From JBCCGG01 sp039029395 (lineage in GTDB: Bacteria > Pseudomonadota > Alphaproteobacteria > Kiloniellales > JAKSDN01), in the NCBI GenBank assembly GCA_039029395.1, contig JBCCGG010000010.1, forward strand, positions 1 to 64,000: 64,000 nucleotides of DNA, written 5' to 3'. The notes under the pieces are model-generated. The model searched no databases, was not told the DNA's origin, and saw only the letters and a list, made by a program, of their open reading frames with translations. A program made the translations under genes and the position numbers. Positions 50,475 through 58,699 of this stretch are shown here, piece by piece (position 1 is the stretch's first letter; each line of letters opens with the position of its first letter).

Positions 50475-51431
50475 ATGGCACAAATACTGAAAATGGTGGT
50501 TCAGCGTTTGGCGTTGGGCCTGATCACGCTGTTTGTCGTCTCGCTGATCATTTTCCTGGGGGTCGAGTTGCTCCCGGGCGATTTGACCGAGGCGATCTTG
50601 GGCCAGGCGGCAACGCCGGAGACGGTGGCCGCGTTCCGCAAGGAGCTGGGGCTCGATCTCCCGGCCCACACCCGCTACATCCAGTGGCTTGGCGGTATTC
50701 TGCAGGGCGATCTGGGGACCTCGCTTGCCAATAAGCGCGAGATCTCCGAACTAATTGGCGGCCGATTGGCGAACACGCTTTTCCTGGCGCTGATGGCGGC
50801 GATCATCGCGGTGCCCTTGGCGGTGACGCTTGGTGTGCTGGCTGCGCTGTATCGCAACAGCTGGTACGACCGCATGGTCAACGTGGTGACCCTGACCTCG
50901 ATCTCCTTTCCCGAGTTCTTCGTTGCCTACATCCTGATCCTGTTCCTGGCGGTTAAGATCAACCTCTTCCCGAGCCTATCCAACGTGTCGCCTGACATGG
51001 ACTTCTGGGACCGGGTCTACCGCGTCTTCCTGCCGGCCTTGACGCTGACATTGGTGGTGGTCGCCCACATGATGCGCATGACGCGGGCCTCGATCATCAA
51101 TCTGCTGGCAAGCCCCTTCATCGAGATGGCTAACCTGAAGGGCATCAAACGCGGCCGAATCATCACCCATCACGCACTACCGAACGCGCTGGCACCGATC
51201 ATCAACGTGATCGTGCTCAACCTGGCCTACCTGGTGGTCGGCGTGGTCGTGGTCGAGGTGGTCTTTGTCTATCCGGGGCTGGGCCAGCTGCTGGTCGACT
51301 CGGTTTCCAAACGTGACATCCCGGTCGTGCAGTCGAGTTGCCTGATCTTCGCGGCAACTTACATCCTGCTCAACTTGACGGCCGACATATTGTCAATCTT
51401 GACCAATCCGAGACTGCTACATCCGAGGTGA
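50475..51431 (+). CDS. Peptide/nickel-type ABC transporter permease (DppB-like)
   Basis: 318 residues. First permease of a dipeptide/oligopeptide-type importer. The N-terminal helix LGLITLFVVSLIIFLGVELLPGD (quoted by its start and PGD), conserved LGLDLPAHTRYIQWL loop and EAA-like loop near ANLKGIKRGRIITHHALPNA (quoted by LKGIKRGRII) fit DppB/OppB. Followed by the DppC partner after 13 bases. No binding protein is in the operon; one of the peptide type lies at the far left of the window. Confidence 0.9.
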   Translation: MAQILKMVVQRLALGLITLFVVSLIIFLGVELLPGDLTEAILGQAATPETVAAFRKELGLDLPAHTRYIQWLGGILQGDLGTSLANKREISELIGGRLANTLFLALMAAIIAVPLAVTLGVLAALYRNSWYDRMVNVVTLTSISFPEFFVAYILILFLAVKINLFPSLSNVSPDMDFWDRVYRVFLPALTLTLVVVAHMMRMTRASIINLLASPFIEMANLKGIKRGRIITHHALPNALAPIINVIVLNLAYLVVGVVVVEVVFVYPGLGQLLVDSVSKRDIPVVQSSCLIFAATYILLNLTADILSILTNPRLLHPR

Positions 51432-51444
51432 GGGGGCGACGCCG

Positions 51445-52278
51445 ATGGGCAATTTTTGGAAGGAGCTGAAAAAAGCTCCCATTAGCGCCAAACTGGGGAT
51501 GCTGATCATCGTGGTGAACGCGTTTGTCGCGATCTTCGCGCCGATCATCAGCCCCTATGGCGAAACCGAGATCGTCGGCAGCGAGTTCGAGCCTTGGAGC
51601 GATACGTTCCTGCTCGGCACCGACAATCTGGGACGAGACATGTTCACGCGCATGAACTATGGCGCGCGAAACACGATCGGAATCGCGGTCTTGACCACGA
51701 TCCTGGCTTTCCTTTTGGGCAGCCTGATGGGCTTGCTGGCCTCGACTTTGGGCGGCTGGGTAGACCAGCTGATCAGCCGAATCGTCGATATTCTGCTGGC
51801 GATTCCGACCCTGATTTTCGCGCTTCTGGTTTTGACGATCGTGGGCACGGAGATACCAAACGTTATCGCCTGTATAGCCGTGATCTATTCGGCGCCGGTG
51901 TTCCGATTAGCCCGCGCCGTCTCCATGAACATCGTTGTGCTCGATTTTGTCGAAGTGGCACGGCTCCGTGGCGAGGGTACCTGGTGGATCATCGTCAAAG
52001 AGGTTCTGCCGAACTCCATGCCGCCGCTGGTCGCCGAGTTCGGCCTGCGCTTCTGCTTCGTGTTCCTGGTGATATCGGCGCTCAGCTTCCTGGGCCTGGG
52101 CATTCAGCCGCCGACCGCGGACTGGGGCTCGATGGTGCGCGACAATGCGACCCTGATCACCTACGGCGACGTCACGCCGCTGCTGCCGGCTGCCGCGATT
52201 GCGGTGCTGACAGTGGGCGTGAACTTCGTCGTCGACTGGTTCCTTTACAAAACGAGCGGGCTTCGTGATGACCACTAA
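51445..52278 (+). CDS. Peptide/nickel-type ABC transporter permease (DppC-like)
   Basis: 277 residues. The opening NFWKELKKAPISAKLGMLII matches the OppC_N segment, then LLGTDNLGRDMFTRMNYGAR is the hallmark DppC/OppC motif. The EAA-like loop is VARLRGEGTWWIIVKEVLPN. Overlaps the ATPase gene by 11-14 bases. Pairs with the DppB-like permease to form the channel. Confidence 0.9.
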   Translation: MGNFWKELKKAPISAKLGMLIIVVNAFVAIFAPIISPYGETEIVGSEFEPWSDTFLLGTDNLGRDMFTRMNYGARNTIGIAVLTTILAFLLGSLMGLLASTLGGWVDQLISRIVDILLAIPTLIFALLVLTIVGTEIPNVIACIAVIYSAPVFRLARAVSMNIVVLDFVEVARLRGEGTWWIIVKEVLPNSMPPLVAEFGLRFCFVFLVISALSFLGLGIQPPTADWGSMVRDNATLITYGDVTPLLPAAAIAVLTVGVNFVVDWFLYKTSGLRDDH

Positions 52279-53947
52279 TAACGACTCAGACGCCCGGAAG
52301 GGTGAAGTGCTCCTGGAGATGCGCGGCCTGCGTATCGAGGGCAATTCGGAAGACCAATGGCACGAGATTGTCCATGGCGTCGACGTCACCCTGAGACGGG
52401 GCGAGGTGTTGGGCCTGATCGGCGAGTCGGGGGCCGGCAAGTCGACCATCGGCATTGCCAGCATGGGCTATGCCAAGCCCGGTCTCAGGATCACCGACGG
52501 CACCATCATGTTCGACGGCATGGACCTGAGGAAGGCTTCGGAGACCGAGCTTCGGGCCTTGCGCGGCTCGCGCATCGCCTATGTCGCGCAAAGTGCCGCG
52601 GCCTCCTTCAACCCGGCTCACAAGCTGATCGACCAGTACTGCGAGACGCCGGTCCAGCATGGGGTCAAGCCGCGCGCCGAGGCGGAGAAGGAAGCGGTCG
52701 TGCTGTACGGCCGCCTGCGCCTGCCCGATCCGGAAAACATCGGATACCGCTATCCGCATCAAGTTTCGGGCGGCCAGCTGCAGCGCGCCATGACCGCCAT
52801 GGCGATGGCTTGCCAGCCGGACCTAATCGTGTTCGACGAGCCGACCACAGCGCTCGACGTGACCACCCAGATCGAGGTGCTCGCGGCCATCAAGGACATC
52901 GTGCGGCTCTACCACACGGCGGCGATCTACATAACCCATGACTTGGCGGTCGTCGCCCAAATGGCCGACAGCATCATGGTGCTGCGCTTCGGCGATACGA
53001 TCGAGGTTGGCACGGCGCGCGAGATGATCGAGTCGCCGAAAGAGGAATACACCCGTCAGCTCTTGGCCGTGCGGACGTTCCGCAAGGAGGAGGAGGTCTC
53101 GAACGAAGGCCTGGATCCGATCCTCAAGGTCGAGAACGTGACCGCCAGCTACGGCGGCAATGTTATGGTCTTGAAGGACGTCAGCGTCGAGATCCACAAG
53201 GCCCGCACGGTTGCCGTGGTCGGCGAATCGGGCAGCGGCAAGAGCACCCTGGCGCGTGCCATCACCGGGCTTCTGCCGCCCCTTCAGGGTCAGGTCTACT
53301 ACCATGGCGAGCCCTTGCCACGGGCCTTGAAGCAGCGCAACCGGGATCAGCTGCGGCGTATGCAGATGATCTATCAGATGCCCGATACGGCGCTCAATCC
53401 GCGCCAGAAGATCCGCGACGTGATCGGGCGCCCCTTGGAGTTCTATCTGGGCTACAAGGGCGCCAAGAAGGAGGAGCGGACCCGCGAGCTGCTGTCGATG
53501 ATCGAGATGGAGCCCGACCAGTATATCGACCGCCAGCCCCTGGAGCTCTCTGGCGGCCAAAAGCAGCGCATCTGCATCGCGCGTTGCCTGGCGGCCGAGC
53601 CAGAGCTGATCATTTGCGACGAGGTGACCTCTGCGCTTGACCAGTTGGTCGCGGAGGAGATCTTGAAGCTGCTGCAGCGCCTGCAGGACGAGCTCAGGGT
53701 GTCGTACATGTTCATCACCCACGATCTGGCGACCGTGAAGGCGATCGCCGACGAGATCGTTGTGATGCTGCTCGGCGAGATCGTCGAGCAAGGCCCCAAG
53801 GACAAGGTCCTGGCGCCGCCCCATCACGACTACACCGAGCTGCTCCTGTCCTCGGTGCCAGAGATGGACCCCGACTGGCTCGACAACATCCTGGAGCATC
53901 GCCGGGAGCTCGAGTCCCATCTGGTCGGCCAAAGGCCGCCCGATTGA
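52268..53947 (+). CDS. Fused double ATP-binding protein of peptide ABC transporter (DppD-DppF type)
   Basis: 559 residues from ATG 52268 (GTG three bases earlier is possible). Two complete ABC modules are joined: the first has GESGAGKST (52-60), VSGGQLQRAM and VFDEPTTALDV; the second has GESGSGKST near residue 320, LSGGQKQRICIARCL and ICDEVTSALD. Both switch histidines are present (TAAIYITHD, MFITHD). In many systems these are separate DppD and DppF proteins. A perfect terminator follows the gene. Confidence 0.93.
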   Translation: MTTNNDSDARKGEVLLEMRGLRIEGNSEDQWHEIVHGVDVTLRRGEVLGLIGESGAGKSTIGIASMGYAKPGLRITDGTIMFDGMDLRKASETELRALRGSRIAYVAQSAAASFNPAHKLIDQYCETPVQHGVKPRAEAEKEAVVLYGRLRLPDPENIGYRYPHQVSGGQLQRAMTAMAMACQPDLIVFDEPTTALDVTTQIEVLAAIKDIVRLYHTAAIYITHDLAVVAQMADSIMVLRFGDTIEVGTAREMIESPKEEYTRQLLAVRTFRKEEEVSNEGLDPILKVENVTASYGGNVMVLKDVSVEIHKARTVAVVGESGSGKSTLARAITGLLPPLQGQVYYHGEPLPRALKQRNRDQLRRMQMIYQMPDTALNPRQKIRDVIGRPLEFYLGYKGAKKEERTRELLSMIEMEPDQYIDRQPLELSGGQKQRICIARCLAAEPELIICDEVTSALDQLVAEEILKLLQRLQDELRVSYMFITHDLATVKAIADEIVVMLLGEIVEQGPKDKVLAPPHHDYTELLLSSVPEMDPDWLDNILEHRRELESHLVGQRPPD

Positions 53948-53988
53948 GGCCTCGGCTGCGTCCGGCTAGTTTGGGCGAACGGAACCGG

Positions 53989-54018
53989 AAAATGCGCCGA
54001 AAGGCGCATTTTCTGTTT
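53989..54018 (+). terminator. Rho-independent terminator of the peptide ABC operon
   Basis: Ten-pair stem AAAATGCGCC/GGCGCATTTT closed by a GAAA tetraloop, then CTGTTT. It lies 41 bases past the stop codon. The A-run and U-run make it usable on both strands. Confidence 0.85.
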
Positions 54019-54157
54019 CTGGCGGCGATTGAGAATGACAAGGGACGTGTTTGCGGTGAATTTATGTAGCATTGAGATAATAGCAGTTATGTAAAATATT
54101 GTAAGAATGAATGAAATATTTCTTGGAAATGTATTAAATAATCTTTATTCTATTTTC

Positions 54158-54188
54158 TTGACATCCATTTCACAATGTACAATATTGT
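54158..54188 (+). promoter_or_regulatory. Candidate flp pilin promoter with overlapping palindrome
   Basis: TTGACA at 54158-54163 with AATATT at 54181-54186 after a 17-base spacer. The -10 lies inside ACAATATTGT (54179-54188), a perfect 10-base palindrome. The region from about 54050 to here is far more AT-rich than its surroundings. The gene starts 39 bases downstream. Confidence 0.4.
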
Positions 54189-54226
54189 TTGACGTGGTCG
54201 TGTGGAACATTTAGCAGGTAGCTCAA

Positions 54227-54409
54227 ATGCTTCAAAAAATCCAAGAATTCTCCCAGGATGAGAGCGGTTTGACCTTCGTCGAGTATGGCCTGGTCGCCTC
54301 GATCGTGTCGCTCATCGGCTTTCCTGCTTGGACTTTCTTCGGCGAGACGGTTACGGCCTGGTTTGTCAACGTCGATTCCGGCATCAACGTTGCGATGGCA
54401 AGCCTCTAG
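54227..54409 (+). CDS. flp: Flp-family type IVb pilin
   Basis: 60 residues. Short leader ending in DESG, then LTFVEYGLVASIVSLIGFPA: the prepilin site with the conserved Glu-Tyr pair after cleavage and a long hydrophobic helix. The pilin would be processed by a prepilin peptidase and assembled by the Tad machinery, which is not in this window. Start supported by AGCAGGTAGC. The 3' side is structured (see hairpins). Confidence 0.9.
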   Translation: MLQKIQEFSQDESGLTFVEYGLVASIVSLIGFPAWTFFGETVTAWFVNVDSGINVAMASL

Positions 54410-54417
54410 GAGTCTGG

Positions 54418-54474
54418 TCCGAACCCCGTGACCTCCTTTAGGGCCACACAGCGGCCTGCCTGGCAGGGTTCGGA
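54418..54474 (+). other. Structured 3' region of the flp transcript
   Basis: TCCGAACCC (54418-54426) can pair with GGGTTCGGA (54466-54474), nine pairs, enclosing CCTGCC-T-GGCAGG (54455-54467, partly competing). No U-run. May protect the pilin mRNA or act in regulation. Confidence 0.4.
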
Positions 54475-54557
54475 TCCTGGATTTGGGGAAGGGCCTTCGT
54501 CTTCTTCTCGCGCGCGCGGCGCTATCTCTTCGATCAAATCTTAGCTGCGGCTTAGTT

Positions 54558-54590
54558 TAACGCCCCTGGTAATGATCACCGGGGGCGTTA
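54558..54590 (+). terminator. Long inverted repeat, terminator-like, before the gloB-like gene
   Basis: TAACGCCCC(T)GGT pairs with ACC(G)GGGGCGTTA, 13 pairs counting one wobble, seven-base loop. No U-run follows on the plus strand. Probably ends transcription of flp or isolates the two genes. Confidence 0.5.
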
Positions 54591-54633
54591 GACTATCGTC
54601 TCCACCGATCAATACGCCATGAGGGAGACGCCG

Positions 54634-55425
54634 GTGATCGTCGAGCAGATCTGGACCGACAACGCTTACCGCAACTTCAATTATCTAATCGTCTGCCCGG
54701 AGACCGGCGAGACAATGGCGGTCGATCCTCTGGACCACAGTAAGTGCCTGGCGCGCGCCAAGGAGAACGGTTGGCAAATTACCCAGGTGCTCAACACCCA
54801 CGAGCACGGCGACCATACAGGTGGCAACAAGGCGGTGATCGCGGCGACCGGCGCCAAGCTGCTGGCCCACAAGAATGCCAAGGACAAGATCCCTGGCGTT
54901 GACCGGGGACTGGGCGCGGGCGACGTCATCAAGGTCGGCAAGACGGTCGAGCTCGAGGCTCTAGACACGCCCGGCCACACCATGAGCCACGTTTGCTTGC
55001 TGTCGAGGACGGATCAGCCGGCGCTCTTATGCGGCGACACTCTGTTCAATGCCGGCGCCGGCAACTGCCACAACGGCGGCCATCCGGCGGAGCTTTACGA
55101 CACCTTCGCGGGCCAGCTGGCCAAGCTGCCGGACGAAACCCTGATCTACCCGGGCCACGACTACATCGCCAACAACCTGCACTTCACACTAGACCGGGAA
55201 CCGGACAACGCGCGCGCCAAGAGCCTCTTGGGCGATGTCGAGCATCAGGACACCAACCGGGCCTTGGTCTCCACTCTGGCGCTAGAGAAGGAGATCAACA
55301 CTTTCTTCCGGCTGCATAGCCCGAGCGTCATTGCCCGGTTGCGCGAAGCTTTCCCGGATCTGCCGGACTCGCCCGACGCAAAAACCGTGTTCCTCAAGCT
55401 GCGCGAGCTAAGGAACAGCTGGTAA
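54634..55425 (+). CDS. gloB: Hydroxyacylglutathione hydrolase (glyoxalase II)-like metallo-beta-lactamase-fold protein
   Basis: 263 residues from GTG 54634, which has AGGGAG six bases upstream; the ATG at 54619 has no ribosome site. Metal motif THEHGDHTGG near residues 52-61, then DTPGHTMSH, CGDTLF, and YPGHDYIANNL, all of glyoxalase II. It hydrolyses S-lactoylglutathione or a similar thioester. C-terminal FFRLHSPSV agrees with the glutathione-binding extension. Converges on the FAD disulfide reductase, nine bases away. Confidence 0.9.
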   Translation: MIVEQIWTDNAYRNFNYLIVCPETGETMAVDPLDHSKCLARAKENGWQITQVLNTHEHGDHTGGNKAVIAATGAKLLAHKNAKDKIPGVDRGLGAGDVIKVGKTVELEALDTPGHTMSHVCLLSRTDQPALLCGDTLFNAGAGNCHNGGHPAELYDTFAGQLAKLPDETLIYPGHDYIANNLHFTLDREPDNARAKSLLGDVEHQDTNRALVSTLALEKEINTFFRLHSPSVIARLREAFPDLPDSPDAKTVFLKLRELRNSW

Positions 55426-55434
55426 AGGTGAAAG

Positions 55435-56787
55435 CTAGGCCATCATGTTCTTGATGTCCGAGATGAAGGTCGGATAGGCCGGCACCAGTTCACCCAGGTC
55501 GGCCGCCGTCAGGCCCTGCTTGATTGCCAATGCGAATATATGGATCGATTCCTCGGCGCCGTGGCCGACCAGGTGGGCGCCCAGGATCGCGCCGCTGCCG
55601 GCCTCGATGAGAATCTTGGAGTAGGCCGCGGTCTCGGCATATGTGCGCGCCGAGCGCCAGTCGGTCAGGTCGTTGGCCTTGACCTCGACGTCATAGCCCT
55701 GCTCGCGGGCCTCCTCTTCCGTCAGGCCTACCGTGGCGAGCGCCGGCACGCTGTAGACCGCCGAAGGGATCGGCCGGTAGTCGGGCGTGCGGGCGTTGCC
55801 GTTCAGAATGTTGTCGCCAACCAGGCGCCCTTCGTAGCTCGCCACGGGCGACAACTGGGGCGAGGACCAGAGCGCGTCGCCAGCTACATAGACATCGGGG
55901 TTGGAGCTGCTGGCCATGTGAACGTCGACCGCGATGCGCAGGCCCTCGTGCTCGATGCCGCCGGCCGCCAGGTCCAAGCCGTCCAAGTCGGCGATACGGC
56001 CGGTACCGTTGGCGACCTTAGCGGCGCGCCGGGTGTGGCTCTGGCCATCGTGCTGGAAGCAGACCTCCAGACCGCCGTCGGTCGGCGCGATGGAGTCGAC
56101 CGAGACCCCGGTCAGCACCTCGATACCGATACGCTCGCTCTCCTTGTGGATCTGGGCGACAGCGTCTTTGTCCAGGCGTGGCAGCAGACGGGGCAGGGCT
56201 TCCAGGATCGTCACGCGGCTGCCGGCCCGGGCATAGACATGGGCGAACTCCAGCGCGATCACGCCGCCGCCGACGAAGACGATGCTGTCTGGCAGCTCTG
56301 GAGATTCCAGTATGTCGTCGCTGACGATCATATGCTCTGCGCCGGGGATCGCCAGGGGCCGGGGCTTCGAGCCGGTCGCGATGACGATCTTGCTGGCTTC
56401 TAGCGTCTCGCCTCCCACGTCAACTTGATGATTGCCGGTGAAACGAGCACGCGCCCGATAAAGATCGATGCCCCGGCCGGTAAGGGAGTCGGCGAACATC
56501 TGTGGCACGCCCTCGACGAAAGTACGCTCTCTGGCGATCAGGCCCGGCCAGTCCAGCTTGGGCGCCTCGACCGCGATGTGGTGCTTTTCGGCAAGCGAGA
56601 TTTGGTGCAAAACTTGGGCGGCCGCCACCAGCACCTTCTTGGGCACGCAGCCGCGCAAGGGGCATGTGCCGCCCGGGTCCTGATAGTCCACCATGGCGAC
56701 AGAGAGGCCGCCAGCCCGGGTTACCCCCGCCGCGCCCATACCGGCATTGCCGACGCCCAGTACGACCACGTCATACCGCTTGGCCAT
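55435..56787 (-). CDS. FAD-dependent pyridine nucleotide-disulfide oxidoreductase (mercuric-reductase/glutathione-reductase type)
   Basis: 450 residues from ATG 56787 (AAGGGGG upstream). FAD motif VVLGVGNAGMGAA (8-20), redox pair GGTCPLRGCVPKK with Cys42 and Cys47, NAD(P) motif VFVGGGVIALEFAHVYARAG and the second flavin site DVYVAGDAL. The C-terminal helper motif of reductases, HxHPT, reads PAYPTF here, so the general-base histidine is replaced by Tyr, as in mercuric-reductase-like and other uncharacterised members. Substrate therefore uncertain. The gene is convergent with the gloB-like gene. Confidence 0.85.
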   Translation of the reverse strand: MAKRYDVVVLGVGNAGMGAAGVTRAGGLSVAMVDYQDPGGTCPLRGCVPKKVLVAAAQVLHQISLAEKHHIAVEAPKLDWPGLIARERTFVEGVPQMFADSLTGRGIDLYRARARFTGNHQVDVGGETLEASKIVIATGSKPRPLAIPGAEHMIVSDDILESPELPDSIVFVGGGVIALEFAHVYARAGSRVTILEALPRLLPRLDKDAVAQIHKESERIGIEVLTGVSVDSIAPTDGGLEVCFQHDGQSHTRRAAKVANGTGRIADLDGLDLAAGGIEHEGLRIAVDVHMASSSNPDVYVAGDALWSSPQLSPVASYEGRLVGDNILNGNARTPDYRPIPSAVYSVPALATVGLTEEEAREQGYDVEVKANDLTDWRSARTYAETAAYSKILIEAGSGAILGAHLVGHGAEESIHIFALAIKQGLTAADLGELVPAYPTFISDIKNMMA

Positions 56788-56886
56788 GGTCTTTTCCCCC
56801 TTCGATCGATTGAGCCTCAAGCATAGGCCATTATCGGCCAATGCTAAACGCCGCCGATCACCGTCGCTGGTGATCCCTTTCGGAGC

Positions 56887-57588
56887 CTAGAGGGGTATCA
56901 GCGGTGCGCCGAAGAGCCAACTGACACCATCGCCTACGAGAACGACGCCCAAGGCCATGAAAAGGAGGACGATAGCCATCGGCCCAAATCTCTCAACGAA
57001 GACCTTGACCCGAGTCAGCACTTCGTCGCCGCGATCGCCAAGGATCAGCCGGCCCACGATGATCGCGACAAAGGGACAGACGAAAACAATACTGTAGAAA
57101 AGGACAGCGATGATCTCCTGGCTCCTCGCGACCTCGGCCCGCAAGATCAAGTCGACGGCGGCAAAGTAGGCAAAGCCACCCGGCATGCCGAAGAAGGTTA
57201 GGCCAATGCCGACAAAGAAGGCCTTGGCGGGTGATATGTTCATGAGGGACGACAGGCTTTTCTTCGGCCTGCGGGCCTTCGACAGGCGAAGGCCAAAAAG
57301 GCACAGACCCAGGCCCAGCGCGATCTGAAAGAGCACCTCTTCCGTGCTCGGATCGTCAAACATCTTAATGGCGAAGTCATTGACCTCGCCGAACACGGCA
57401 TCCAGGCTGATCAGCAGCAAAAGGCCGGTCACCAGGTAGATGGTGAAGATGCCGAGAATAAACGCGGCGCAGGTGAGAATCGGCCTGCGACCCGCAAGCA
57501 AAATGGCCTGAGCGACAATGCAAAGGGGCAGGATCGATACACTGTCGAGCAACGCAATGGGCATGAGGACAAGCAGCAGTGCGGTCAT
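56887..57588 (-). CDS. GAP/LysE-superfamily membrane protein
   Basis: 233 residues, about six membrane helices (segments LLLVLMPIALLDSVSILPLCIVAQ, FGEVNDFAIKM loop, VLFQIALGLGLCLFGL, IIAVLFYSIVFVCPFVAIIVG). A basic-lysine stretch KARRPKKSLSS in the middle marks the cytosolic loop. The pattern fits the GAP (Sap/sulfolipid-addressing) or LysE-like export family, whose members move lipids or small molecules. Two-segment internal similarity is plausible. No neighbours explain a substrate. Confidence 0.7.
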   Translation of the reverse strand: MTALLLVLMPIALLDSVSILPLCIVAQAILLAGRRPILTCAAFILGIFTIYLVTGLLLLISLDAVFGEVNDFAIKMFDDPSTEEVLFQIALGLGLCLFGLRLSKARRPKKSLSSLMNISPAKAFFVGIGLTFFGMPGGFAYFAAVDLILRAEVARSQEIIAVLFYSIVFVCPFVAIIVGRLILGDRGDEVLTRVKVFVERFGPMAIVLLFMALGVVLVGDGVSWLFGAPLIPL

Positions 57589-57709
57589 CGGCGTTGGGTG
57601 CCCGTGCGGTTTGGCTTAAGACACAATGTAGCTTTGGTGGAGGTTTAGGCGGAGTTAACCGAAGCATACCGATCCAAGAAATGCCAAATTCTTGCTGGAG
57701 CCTTGGGAT

Positions 57710-58699
57710 ATGGCTTGGCGCTGGAGAGCACTAGGGGTGATTGCAACTGGTGCCCTCGTGGCCGCGGCGCTTTACGGTGGCCTGTTCTGGCTGCTCAGGA
57801 ACCCCGTATGGCCGCCGGCACCGCTCGACGCGCAGCCCATGGCGAGCCCGGCGCGGTTGGAGAGGGATGTGCGCGCACTCGCCGCCATCGAGCCGCCTCG
57901 CAATGGCCAGAACGTAGAGGGTCTGGACCGGGCGGCCGACCACATCGCGCAGGCCTTCGCCGCAAGCGGGTGCGTGCCGGCGCTGCAGAGCTTCGAGCTC
58001 CATCACACCCTCTATAAGAACGTCGTCTGCAGCTTCGGCCCGAGCGATGGCCCCAGGGTTGTGATCGGCGCGCACTATGACGTCCACGGCGACCACAATC
58101 CGGGTGCCGACGACAATGCGAGCGGCGTGGCCGGTGTACTGGAGCTCGCCCGCATGATCGCTGCGACCGCGCCCGACCTCGGCCATAGGATCGACTCGGT
58201 TGCCTTCACCCTAGAGGAGCCGCCCTATTTTCACAGCGCGGAGATGGGCAGTTACGTCTATGCCCGGCGGTTGCGGGAAGAGCGCGCCGAGGTCGCGCTG
58301 ATGATCGCCGTCGAGATGATCGGCTACTTTTCGGATGAGCCCGGCTCCCAAGGCTTTCCGCTCGCACCCCTGGCTTGGTTCTATCCAGATAAAGGCAATT
58401 TCATCGCGGTGGTCGGCTTGCTCGGCGACAGAGATTTGGTCGCCCGGGTCAAAGAACTGATGAGCCTTTCTCCGGAGATGCCGGTCTATTCGATCAACGC
58501 GCCTCGCTTTGTCACGGGAGTCGACTTCTCCGACCACTGGAGCTTCTGGCAGCAGGGCTATCCGGCGGTCATGGTGACCGACACTGCGTTCCTGCGGAAC
58601 CCAAACTACCACCGCGCGACGGACCGGCCAGAGACATTGGATTACAAGCGTATGGCGAAGGTCGTCGAGGGGCTTTACCGTGTCGCGGTCGGGTTCTAG
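57710..58699 (+). CDS. M28-family metallopeptidase (aminopeptidase-like), membrane-anchored
   Basis: 329 residues from ATG 57710 with GGAG nine bases upstream; a TTG six codons earlier is less likely. A signal anchor occupies about residues 6-30 (ALGVIATGALVAAALYGGLFWLL, quoted by VIATGALVAAALYGG). Zinc ligands: HYD (His122, Asp124), ADDNASG (Asp134-Asp135), the catalytic Glu pair in FTLEEPPYF (169-170) and a late His in DFSDHWSFW. Family hydrolyses N-terminal residues of peptides. Divergent from the GAP-type gene. Confidence 0.88.
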   Translation: MAWRWRALGVIATGALVAAALYGGLFWLLRNPVWPPAPLDAQPMASPARLERDVRALAAIEPPRNGQNVEGLDRAADHIAQAFAASGCVPALQSFELHHTLYKNVVCSFGPSDGPRVVIGAHYDVHGDHNPGADDNASGVAGVLELARMIAATAPDLGHRIDSVAFTLEEPPYFHSAEMGSYVYARRLREERAEVALMIAVEMIGYFSDEPGSQGFPLAPLAWFYPDKGNFIAVVGLLGDRDLVARVKELMSLSPEMPVYSINAPRFVTGVDFSDHWSFWQQGYPAVMVTDTAFLRNPNYHRATDRPETLDYKRMAKVVEGLYRVAVGF

